Assembly: GCF_024505185.1 (NCBI RefSeq)
Contig: NZ_JANIBJ010000039.1
Location: 1-37,373 of the forward strand
Reading direction: 5' to 3'
DNA: 37,373 bases
Source of the DNA: Methylomonas subterranea
Lineage (GTDB): Bacteria; Pseudomonadota; Gammaproteobacteria; Methylococcales; Methylomonadaceae
Below, piece after piece: positions 22,144-28,246 of the stretch. The notes under the pieces are model-generated. The model made no database searches and was not told where the DNA came from. It worked only from the letters and a program-made list of their open reading frames with translations. Position numbers and translations under genes: made by a program. Within the stretch, counting starts at the first letter, position 1; every line of letters starts with the position of its first letter.

Positions 22144-23802
22144 ATGTTTCAATTCTATCCAACGCCTCGCGCATTGGCTGAAAAAGCTATTGCTAAGTTC
22201 CAATCTCACAATTATCGGCGCATCCTAGAGCCACAAGCCGGACGCGGCGATCTACTTGCGCCACTGCTTGAAAAGTGGAGCCATCACTATTCATCACGCC
22301 ACCCCGCTAATATCGATTGCATCGAAATCGATTTAGACAATCAGGCGATCCTACGCGGTAAAGGCCTGAACGTAATCGATAGCGACTTTTTGGCCTATGA
22401 CGGTGCGGCAATGTTTTCGCATATCATCATGAACCCGCCTTTTTCTTCTGGCGATGAACATCTTATTAAGGCTTTCAATTTGTTAGTAGACGGTGAACTG
22501 GTCGCAATACTGAATGCCGAGACTATCCGCAATCCCCATTCGGCTAAGCGGAAATTGATTTGCAAATGGATTGAGGAACATGGTTCGGTCGAGTTTCTTT
22601 CTGAGGCTTTTCTTGATCCAGACACCCAGCGTAAGACATCGGTCGAGATTGCCTTAGTTTGGTTAAAAAAGACGCTCGATGTTAAAGCTAATTTCACCAA
22701 TGGCCTTGAATTCGAGCACGTTGCCGGACTCGATCATCAAGACAAGAACAGCATCGCTTTACGACAAAACACGATCAGTAACGCAGTCGCGGTGTTTAAT
22801 GCCGCCGTTCAGTCACTAAAAACCGCAGAAGTTGCACGCGAAGAGGCCGACTACTACGCCAGATTACTAGGCCGGCCGCTGAATGAGCTACACAAAACCT
22901 CACAGGATGGTGATTCCGTTGCGATCCAGGAGCGTTTTAATAAAGGATACGACGACCTTAAAAAACGGGCATGGACAAACGTCTTGCACTCAACCGAGTT
23001 TGACAAATATCTTTCATCAAAAGCCTATCAACGCCTTACGACTGAATTTGAAGAAATTGCCAAACTGTCTTTTACTGAGTCGAATATAAGAGGCTTTTTA
23101 ATTGGTTTGGTTAATAATCAAGGCGATATGAATATCCAGATGTTACTTGATTGTTTCGATGAGATAACCAAGTATCGACCAGAGAACCGCGCTTATTACA
23201 AAGGCTGGAAATCTAACGAAAAGCATAGGCAGTTAGCCTATCGTGTCAAAATGACGCGGTTTATATTGCCAGTTCGGAATTATCACGGGATACCGTGGGA
23301 CTTTAAAAAGCTAATGCAGGATTTTGATAAAGTGTTTGCTATGCTCGACGGCAAATTATATTGCGACAATGGCGAGAATCACGAATCTAAGACTTGTTCA
23401 TGTTTCAACGGTCTTTATTCATTGTTTGATACTGGATATTACGGCCCAACACCATCAAAAAGGCATACCACGGAATATTTTGACATTCGGTTTTATGCGG
23501 GGGTTGGTACTGTTCATATTTACCCGCGTAGGAAGGATTTGATAGCGCGTTTAAATCGTTTGGTTGGTCAAGAACGCCAATGGTTACCGCAAGATGATAA
23601 TGCGGCCACAACGGATTTCTGGAAGCATTACGAAATGGCCGAGAAGATTACCGACGCAATGATAGTGCCACACGTTCGCTGGGGTTCGCCTTCGGATGAA
23701 CAGGTCAATAATGCACACACCGAAGCGTGTACCGCTGCCGGTTATGATTTGTCCGGGATGTTTCAATTAAACGGGGCAGTTGATTTTTCTGAGGCCGCCT
23801 AA
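22144..23802 (+). CDS. DNA adenine methyltransferase-like protein with DUF4942-type C-terminus
   Basis: A 552-residue protein. The N-terminal domain has an AdoMet-binding motif ILEPQAGRGDLL (27-38), an acidic motif II (DCIEIDLDN, 58-66) and the catalytic NPPF (97-100), the signature of N6-adenine or related amino-methyltransferases. The remaining ~350 residues are helical, then beta-rich with a Cys/Trp-containing part (YCDNGENHESKTCSCFNGLYS, around 420). These resemble from memory the DUF4942 domain often fused or linked to such methyltransferases on plasmids. No restriction partner is beside it, so an orphan methylase (anti-restriction or regulatory) is the likely role. Start ATG 22144 follows the cassette G leader. 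The target sequence is unknown. Confidence 0.78.
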   Translation: MFQFYPTPRALAEKAIAKFQSHNYRRILEPQAGRGDLLAPLLEKWSHHYSSRHPANIDCIEIDLDNQAILRGKGLNVIDSDFLAYDGAAMFSHIIMNPPFSSGDEHLIKAFNLLVDGELVAILNAETIRNPHSAKRKLICKWIEEHGSVEFLSEAFLDPDTQRKTSVEIALVWLKKTLDVKANFTNGLEFEHVAGLDHQDKNSIALRQNTISNAVAVFNAAVQSLKTAEVAREEADYYARLLGRPLNELHKTSQDGDSVAIQERFNKGYDDLKKRAWTNVLHSTEFDKYLSSKAYQRLTTEFEEIAKLSFTESNIRGFLIGLVNNQGDMNIQMLLDCFDEITKYRPENRAYYKGWKSNEKHRQLAYRVKMTRFILPVRNYHGIPWDFKKLMQDFDKVFAMLDGKLYCDNGENHESKTCSCFNGLYSLFDTGYYGPTPSKRHTTEYFDIRFYAGVGTVHIYPRRKDLIARLNRLVGQERQWLPQDDNAATTDFWKHYEMAEKITDAMIVPHVRWGSPSDEQVNNAHTEACTAAGYDLSGMFQLNGAVDFSEAA

Positions 23803-23822
23803 ATGTTCACTCGCCTGGCGCT

Positions 23823-23873
23823 GGTGACAAACACCACCGGGATCGGCACCGGCGCCGGGCAACCTCTGTCACC
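23823..23873. repeat. GGTGAC...GTCACC palindrome u3 (51 bp)
   Basis: A 51-bp unit, outer arms GGTGAC (23823-23828) and GTCACC (23868-23873). It aligns with u2 and u6, sharing the CCGGnATCG and GCGCCGGG blocks. It lies just after the methyltransferase stop, 21 bases downstream. Confidence 0.65.
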
Positions 23874-23887
23874 AAAAGGATTGATAT

Positions 23888-24109
23888 ATGACTACTAAAC
23901 CTTTTCATCACACCAGTAGGGCAATGCGGCGGTTTGTGAGTTGCCATATAAAACGGACGTTTATCGGCTTTGATCGCACAGTTCCAAAGCATAAACGGCG
24001 ACTTAAGTCATATTATTTTGCGCACTACTATTCTGCGCGGGAATATCTGCTTGGAAAGACTATGCCACGAGGGGTTTGCCTAGTTATACTATCAGGCAAA
24101 AACGCTTGA
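23888..24109 (+). CDS. Possible small basic protein (73 aa)
   Basis: A 73-residue frame with ATG 23888 and AAAGGA seven to eight bases upstream. The product is strongly basic (many Arg, Lys and His; KHKRRLKSYYFAHYYSAREY near residues 34-53), which could suit nucleic-acid binding. The stop codon lies inside the -35 element of the next cassette (TTGACA at 24106), so the end overlaps regulatory DNA. No motif recognised. It lacks the repeated leader, and composition alone cannot prove that it is expressed. It could be co-transcribed with the methyltransferase gene. Confidence 0.4.
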   Translation: MTTKPFHHTSRAMRRFVSCHIKRTFIGFDRTVPKHKRRLKSYYFAHYYSAREYLLGKTMPRGVCLVILSGKNA

Positions 24110-24212
24110 CAATCAGGACAATATACTAGATAATAAAATCGTGGTTCAGGCAACCGCCAGACCACCAGAAGGCCGGGCGCTTCGCTCTGGCCAAGTTTAC
24201 CGGAGGTATCCG
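24090..24212 (+). promoter_or_regulatory. Promoter/leader cassette H (full)
   Basis: The dyad is at 24090-24111, the -35 TTGACA at 24106-24111, the spacer 17 bp and the -10 GATAAT at 24129-24134. The 5' hairpin is at 24141-24165 with GTGGT pairing ACCAC, a compensatory change from the ATGGT/ACCAT of copies A and C. The GGCC hairpin is at 24171-24192, GGAGG at 24202-24206 and ATG at 24213. Confidence 0.77.
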
Positions 24213-24398
24213 ATGGCAACGCAAGAAGTCGATTTATTCGATCAAGAATGGCTGGAAGACTCGAAAACAGGCAAGTTTAGCCGGGTCGCCACAGGCGATG
24301 AAGACTCCACTTGGCGGTGTAACAATTGCGGGGCTGGCGATGCCGATCCGTGGGAATACGGCTGTCAACAATGCGGGGAGGAAGCGGACGCTTACTAA
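24213..24398 (+). CDS. Small zinc-ribbon protein (61 aa)
   Basis: A 61-residue acidic protein starting at ATG 24213 behind a complete promoter/leader cassette. The in-frame start at 24141 lies in the leader hairpin. The C-terminal half has CNNCGAGDADPWEYGCQQCG (about residues 36-55), two CxxC knuckles separated by 12 residues, so a rubredoxin- or ribbon-type Zn(II) fold is likely. The N-terminal half is acidic with an aromatic FDQEW patch. Such mini-ribbons often bind nucleic acid or a protein partner. No family name is certain. It is probably first in a run with the genes at 24504 and 24998. Confidence 0.72.
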   Translation: MATQEVDLFDQEWLEDSKTGKFSRVATGDEDSTWRCNNCGAGDADPWEYGCQQCGEEADAY

Positions 24399-24460
24399 TT
24401 AGAGGGAGCGGAAAGGGATTTCCGCCTAACTCTCCATGTTAGTCGTTAGTGATTACTAAA

Positions 24461-24503
24461 GGCCGGGCAATTCCGCTCTGGCCAAGTTTACCGGAGGTTT
24501 CCG
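24461..24503 (+). promoter_or_regulatory. Leader cassette I (hairpin plus ribosome site)
   Basis: The GGCC hairpin is at 24461-24483 (eight pairs, loop AATTCC). GGAGG is at 24493-24497 in the CGGA-TCCG mini-hairpin, and ATG at 24504. No promoter is directly upstream, so it is an intercistronic copy within the transcript begun at cassette H. Confidence 0.7.
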
Positions 24504-24995
24504 ATGTTTAAATTTCATAAAACCGTTGATCGTGTTCGTCGCCCATCCACCACCGAATTTCATCCAACACCGTTAGCAGTTCGGGCGGCACAAGATGCAA
24601 TTTTTATTTCTCCATATATTTCAAACAAACAGGCCAAGGAAATATCAGTTACGTTACGAGGGGAGAATAAAGCGAATATGATGAAACAAATAGTCTCGAT
24701 AGCCGAGGTGATTGAAAAGATTTCAATATCACCTGAACAAACCGGCTTAAACGATCAAGCGACAGTTTTCCTTCACTATAAATTGAATAACTGGCATTGG
24801 TATATTACCGAACGTGTAGATGGTGACCGCATCGATCAGGCGTTTGGTTACGTTATATTGGCCACTGATCGAAAACGCCGCTTACAATTTAGGAATATTT
24901 CAATCATGGATTTAATTTCGCACGGGTGCGAGTTGGACTTAACCTTTAGCCCGCAAGCGGTTAGCACTATTAAACAGTCTTACATAGTGCACTAG
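24504..24995 (+). CDS. DUF2958-like plasmid protein (163 aa)
   Basis: A 163-residue protein with ATG 24504 at consensus spacing from the leader GGAGG. The second half contains TVFLHYKLNNWHWYITERVDG, then QAFGYVILATD and an IMDLISHGCELDLTF stretch (about residues 85-150). This order of HWYITE, FGYV and a helical tail ending in a D-L-F strand resembles small plasmid proteins of the DUF2958 type, recalled from memory. No catalytic motif is evident. The next gene starts three bases after its stop, so they are coupled. Function is unknown in the family. Confidence 0.62.
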   Translation: MFKFHKTVDRVRRPSTTEFHPTPLAVRAAQDAIFISPYISNKQAKEISVTLRGENKANMMKQIVSIAEVIEKISISPEQTGLNDQATVFLHYKLNNWHWYITERVDGDRIDQAFGYVILATDRKRRLQFRNISIMDLISHGCELDLTFSPQAVSTIKQSYIVH

Positions 24996-24997
24996 CG

Positions 24998-25372
24998 ATG
25001 TTATTGATAAATGAATTAGAGGCGTTAGCCAACGAATTGCCGGCGTTGATTACAGCTCAAAAATCGACTCTTCAAGTGATTGAACAGCAAATGACCGCAT
25101 TGAAAGACGCGGGTCTGATTTATGCAAACGAATATTGGCGGGACGATAAATATATGTACTTGAATTATCCTACCGAGGACGGCGGCAAACGGAAACGTGA
25201 ATATATCGGGTGCGATCCTGAGCGCATACAGGCCGCCCGTGATGGCATACAGCGGGCCATTGAGTATGATCGGTTGTCGGCGGAAACGCGTAGGATTGAA
25301 AGCCTGTTGTTACAAGGCAAGGCCCGACTGCGCGATGCGGTCAACCATTTATCAGGTAAGTATCGATGGTGA
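24998..25372 (+). CDS. Unknown coiled-coil plasmid protein (124 aa)
   Basis: A 124-residue protein with ATG 24998, three bases after the preceding stop. Helical segments with heptad-like hydrophobics flank a beta-type middle: residues 4-38 (LEALANELPALITAQKSTLQVIEQQ) and 78-118 (ERIQAARDGIQRAIEYDRLSAETRRIESLLLQ). The middle part is aromatic (EYWRDDKYMYLNYP). This looks like a small antiparallel coiled-coil. The TGA stop (25370-25372) lies within the first GGTGAC of a palindrome array, so the array begins exactly at the gene end. Not recognised. Confidence 0.62.
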   Translation: MLLINELEALANELPALITAQKSTLQVIEQQMTALKDAGLIYANEYWRDDKYMYLNYPTEDGGKRKREYIGCDPERIQAARDGIQRAIEYDRLSAETRRIESLLLQGKARLRDAVNHLSGKYRW

Positions 25373-25574
25373 CAGAATGAAGGCCTCGATCGCGCGCCGG
25401 CGTCACCATACGCGCATGGTGACAAACAAGCGAATCCGGACGCGGGGATCTGACACCAATTGGGTAATCGTATGGTGACACGGTTCGCCCGGCGCTGGTC
25501 TCGATCCGGCCGGTGCCTGTCACCAATCCAGTTTGGTGACATGGCCAGCTCGACCTGGCCGGCGAATTGTCACC
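25368..25574. repeat. GGTGAC palindrome array u4-u7
   Basis: Four units: u4 25368-25407 (40 bp), u5 25418-25457 (40 bp, right arm degraded to GACACC), u6 25474-25524 (51 bp) and u7 25535-25574 (40 bp). Spacers are 10, 16 and 10 bp. Units u6/u7 are close reverse complements of u2/u1 at 5509-5609. The array replaces any gene over about 200 bp and starts inside the stop codon of the 24998 gene. No transposase is encoded beside it other than the serine recombinase 0.6 kb downstream. Confidence 0.72.
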
Positions 25575-25738
25575 ATTTCATTAAACGTATTAAACAATTA
25601 ACATTCCCCGGTGAAATCCGTTTCATGTTGGGCGATTAAACAAATGAATGATTAACCTAAATTGGATATTCGGAAAATGAAAAATGTAATTGCAGGACCA
25701 GATGATAATCCGGTCACTCGGCACGTTTAGAGGAAGGC

Positions 25739-26032
25739 ATGGTGGAACCATATAAATTAACAATACGGCCTGAATGTCTGATGTCATTTAGCGAAGACTG
25801 GCCGACACCAACCGGGGCCGAAGTGGCCGCGGCTATGCGTCTTGCCGGTTTCACCGGCTCGACCGCAGCAAAGGCGCTTGGGCTGAAACAAAAATCCGGG
25901 GCGCGGACTGTGCGGAAATGGATTGGTAATGAGGTAGAAATTCCGTATGCAGTTTGGGCGCTTTTATGCGACTTCGCGGGCCTTGGGCAAATATGGAGGC
26001 ATGACGACAAATCGCCATCGGCCGCAAGTTAA
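25739..26032 (+). CDS. Small helix-turn-helix protein, likely DNA-binding
   Basis: A 97-residue protein starting at ATG 25739 (RBS GAGGAAGG). Residues about 23-60 form a likely helix-turn-helix (PTGAEVAAAMRLAGFTGSTA, then AKALGLKQKSGARTVRKWIG), followed by an IPYAVWALLCDFAGLG segment as in Cro/XRE-like plasmid regulators. It probably binds DNA as a dimer. The stop codon directly adjoins an 18-bp palindrome copy (26032). An AT-rich gap of about 165 bp lies upstream, where a promoter may sit, although no repeated cassette is present. The recombinase gene follows 135 bases later. Confidence 0.68.
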   Translation: MVEPYKLTIRPECLMSFSEDWPTPTGAEVAAAMRLAGFTGSTAAKALGLKQKSGARTVRKWIGNEVEIPYAVWALLCDFAGLGQIWRHDDKSPSAAS

Positions 26033-26049
26033 TTTCGCGGGCGCGAAAA
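26032..26049. promoter_or_regulatory. 18-bp palindrome copy 4 (one mismatch)
   Basis: ATTTCGCGGGCGCGAAAA differs from copies 1-3 only in the first base. It overlaps the last base of the TAA of the helix-turn-helix gene and precedes the recombinase gene. Confidence 0.55.
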
Positions 26050-26127
26050 TGGTCTTGTGGCCAATTAGGGTTGGCCCGGCCACAGTGGCTATTTAGGGTC
26101 GCATGTTTTAGTTTTTGGCTATCCGGG

Positions 26128-26167
26128 TTATAGTGGCTTTTTTGCCTATACCCTTGTTGACCACTAT
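26128..26167. promoter_or_regulatory. Inverted repeat before recombinase gene
   Basis: ATAGTGG near 26131 faces CCACTAT at about 26161, and an inner GGC-T6-GCC sits within. It directly abuts the ATG at 26168. Serine recombinases often act at or repress from such sites next to their genes, so a res-type site or operator is likely. The pattern is too short to assign sub-sites. Confidence 0.45.
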
Positions 26168-26800
26168 ATGAAAGTTGCTCGAATCTATTTGCGCGTTAGC
26201 ACTGACAAGCAGGATATGACTCGCCAAGAGGACATCATTAACCAGGCTAAAGCGGAGGGGTACTATATCGCTGGCCGGTATGAGGAAAAGGCGTCTGGCG
26301 CACGGGCGGATCGCCCGGAGCTGCTACGCATGATTAGGGAATTACAACCGGGCGACGTGGTGATCGCTGAGCGGATCGATAGGATAAGCCGGCTACCGCT
26401 CGCCGAAGCGGAGAACTTGGTCGCGTCGATCCGTGCAAAAGGCGCAAAGCTAGTAGTTCCGGGAATCGTTGATCTTTCCGAGCTTGCGGAAAAGGCCGAT
26501 GGTGTATCCAGGATTGTTTTGGAATCGGTGCAAGAGCTATTGTTAAAACTGGCGTTGCAGATGGCACGCGATGATTACGAAACTCGGCGCGAGCGGCAAC
26601 GGCAGGGCGTTGAACTGGCCAAACAGGCCGGCAAATACACAGGCCGTGTAGTAAACGCCGCTGTTAATGAGCGCGTCGTCGCGTTTCGCAGGGCAGGGCA
26701 CTCGATCAAGGAAACGGCTCGGCTTGCGCCATGTAGCGTTAGCCAGGTGAAGCGGATTTGGGCGGCCGCCCAAAAAAAGGCGGTGGCCGCCGATTCATAA
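26168..26800 (+). CDS. Serine recombinase (resolvase/invertase family)
   Basis: A 210-residue site-specific recombinase. The N-terminal catalytic domain has YLRVSTDKQ with the nucleophile Ser 11, Arg 9 nearby, a QPGDVVIAERIDRISRLP segment (~60-77) and the long E helix (~118-140). The C-terminal part has a helix-turn-helix (HSIKETARLAPCSVSQVKRIW, about 180-200). Size and layout match plasmid resolvases that break plasmid multimers or invert segments, so it may act at the inverted repeat just upstream or at the palindrome array at 25368. It is only distantly related to the second recombinase at 35429. ATG 26168 has no strong ribosome site visible. Confidence 0.87.
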   Translation: MKVARIYLRVSTDKQDMTRQEDIINQAKAEGYYIAGRYEEKASGARADRPELLRMIRELQPGDVVIAERIDRISRLPLAEAENLVASIRAKGAKLVVPGIVDLSELAEKADGVSRIVLESVQELLLKLALQMARDDYETRRERQRQGVELAKQAGKYTGRVVNAAVNERVVAFRRAGHSIKETARLAPCSVSQVKRIWAAAQKKAVAADS

Positions 26801-26836
26801 CGTATCGTAACAGGCCATGAGTCAGTTTTTCGCGGT

Positions 26837-26850
26837 GTACATTAGGAACC
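26837..26850 (+). repeat. Solitary iteron copy
   Basis: GTACATTAGGAACC, identical to the second direct origin iteron, about 4.9 kb from the origin, with a degraded neighbour (GTATTTTAAGGGTT) at about 26855. It lies between the recombinase and the membrane-protein gene, near a TTTTTCGCGG half-site (~26827). It could titrate RepA or be a relic. Confidence 0.7.
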
Positions 26851-26922
26851 CGTTGTATTTTAAGGGTTCGGGTCACAATTGTTAGTATTCCAATTGCATG
26901 GTGATTATGCGAAGGAGGTTGT

Positions 26923-27336
26923 ATGACTGTTGTTAATTTTCCGAAAGCCAAAACGGCCCGCCGGCCGGCAATCTTGGACGTTACCAAGCGGGCCGTGCAA
27001 AACAACGCCGCTGAGACCGTTCGCTACCGGGTTTTTCCGTGGCTGGCTATGGCGTTGTGCCGTGTCGTCTTGTTCGCGTGGGATTCCGCTCGAACGTTAC
27101 TGCTGATGATTTTAATGTTTCTGCGTCCGTTGGTGTTTTTCTTGATTACGCCATTGACCACCGCATTGATAATCGCGTTCGTGGTCTGTCTGTTCACGCA
27201 TCCAGCCGATACACGGCTGACGTGGGGCTTTGGCTTGTTGACTGCTGCGGCATTTTTTACGATGTTTCTGTACGACTGGTTGATTTTTAAGCTTGGCGGA
27301 ATGGTTGTTGAGGTAACACATCATCGCCGATACTAG
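26923..27336 (+). CDS. Membrane protein, KleE-like in layout (137 aa)
   Basis: A 137-residue protein with a strong ribosome site (AAGGAGG) before ATG 26923. The N-terminus TVVNFPKAK is followed by a basic cytoplasmic part, then hydrophobic segments at about residues 40-60, 65-92 and 103-122. A start of the NxVxFPK type followed by a basic linker and membrane helices is also the layout of KleE of IncP plasmids, so a distant KleE relation is suggested, not proven. It sits at the edge of the plasmid backbone, and the second metal island begins directly after its stop. Confidence 0.68.
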   Translation: MTVVNFPKAKTARRPAILDVTKRAVQNNAAETVRYRVFPWLAMALCRVVLFAWDSARTLLLMILMFLRPLVFFLITPLTTALIIAFVVCLFTHPADTRLTWGFGLLTAAAFFTMFLYDWLIFKLGGMVVEVTHHRRY

Positions 27337-27337
27337 A

Positions 27338-27500
27338 TGTAGTTTCTTGATTTCATAACCGGCTTTTCTTGCACTTATCCGGGATTTTCATCTCAAATTA
27401 ACTGACTCTATAAAATCACTTTTTCTCACATTAATTGCACAGGACGGTTTTCTTTCTCACATTAAATGATTTTATCGAGTTGGATTTCTCGCTTTATTTG
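27338..27500. mobile_element. Edge of second metal island: 32-bp periodic repeats
   Basis: Four related motifs of the form TTTCTCACATTAA: CTC at 27392, 27425, 27456 and 27488 (spacings 33, 31 and 32 bp, about three helix turns). They lie directly after the last backbone gene and before the metal cargo, while a recombinase/DDE transposase pair lies at the other side (35429-37325). This is what a Tn7/Mu/Tn402-like transposon end with multiple transposase sites would look like. The opposite end is outside the window. Confidence 0.5.
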
Positions 27501-27774
27501 ATTCTATCCAGTGTATAAAAGTGAGTAATATTATGTGAATCGGCCACTCGGAATCTATAATTTCACTATGTTGAGCTTAACATAGCGGCCAATACCCGCC
27601 TGTCAAGAGATCGAAAATCTAAGCTCCTAACGGTCTGATATAAGCCTGATACTTGACCGTCACAGGGCCCGGCAAAACCTCGCAATGACTTTTTAACAGC
27701 TGATGCCAATACCTGCTTAAGCAGGTAATCTCAGACTTTGCCACAACTGAATCCTGTTTTGAAAAGGAGTTGAT

Positions 27775-27810
27775 ATGTTCAGAATGGCATTGATCATCGT
27801 GTTTGGCTAG
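27775..27810 (+). pseudogene. Truncated gene start (11 codons)
   Basis: A strong ribosome site (AAAAGGAG) precedes ATG 27775 at ideal spacing, but the frame (MFRMALIIVFG) stops after 11 residues, right where the inverted lipoprotein pseudogene starts. The hydrophobic start looks like a signal peptide. The rest of the gene has probably been deleted. What it encoded cannot be told. Confidence 0.45.
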
Positions 27811-27846
27811 TGTCCATTGCCGTTCTTGAATGGGATCATGCCCAGA

Positions 27847-28131
27847 TTACTCATGGCGATACCAATGGCGATGTTGATTGGCCAGCTCCAAATTGATTTT
27901 GGCCGCCTTTTCATAGGCATCGATTAGCCATTGACAATGCCCTCTAAAGTCTTCGTGAAAATCCTCCGGCATTTAGCCGAAATCTGCGGCGAGTACCCTG
28001 TGTTCCTCTGCTTTTGCTTGCAGTCTGCCCGCCGTTGCTTGGTAATGTGCCGCCAAGGTTTCGTGGTCAGCGCAGGTTGCGGCGTTTTTTAACGCCTGGC
28101 TCATATCCATGGGATGCGGGGGGTACCGGGT
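27847..28131 (-). pseudogene. Lipoprotein pseudogene, third family copy
   Basis: On the minus strand the frame reads HPMDMSQALKNAATCADHETL, then AAHYQATAGRLQAKAEEH, clearly related to the intact lipoprotein at 28247-28585 (HPMDMSQAIQDAKTKADHEAL...). An in-frame TAA at 27973-27975 interrupts it, after which the frame continues (GHCQWLIDAYEKAAKINLELANQH) and ends at TAA 27847. The signal-peptide part is missing or shifted. It is a decayed duplicate next to the functional copy. Confidence 0.72.
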
Positions 28132-28246
28132 TGCTAGCAAGCAACATGCTGGTCATGCAACATATTCTCAAAAATCGGGATTTCACGTTTGCCACGTCAT
28201 GTTCAATAGCGGGGGCGCTTTACGCGCCCCCGCAAACCAAGTTTGA

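Larger units (their letters stand above)
27501..28246. other. Decayed segment between island edge and lipoprotein gene
   Basis: There is no intact gene over about 0.75 kb. It contains a perfect 18-bp palindrome TACCTGCTTAAGCAGGTA at 27710-27727, a cut-off gene start at 27775, and a lipoprotein pseudogene on the minus strand (27847 to about 28131). Near 28205-28240 a GGGGGCG/CGCCCCC hairpin could terminate the lipoprotein transcript coming from 28585. The mix of broken pieces points to past rearrangement. Confidence 0.55.

Noticed and set aside
23405-23611. Minus-strand frames opposite the methyltransferase gene
   Set aside because: Short antisense shadows with no ribosome site, inside a continuous plus-strand gene.
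25368-25574. Integron attC array
   Set aside because: attC sites need RYYYAAC and GTTRRRY core ends; these units have GGTGAC/GTCACC ends, and no integron integrase is present.
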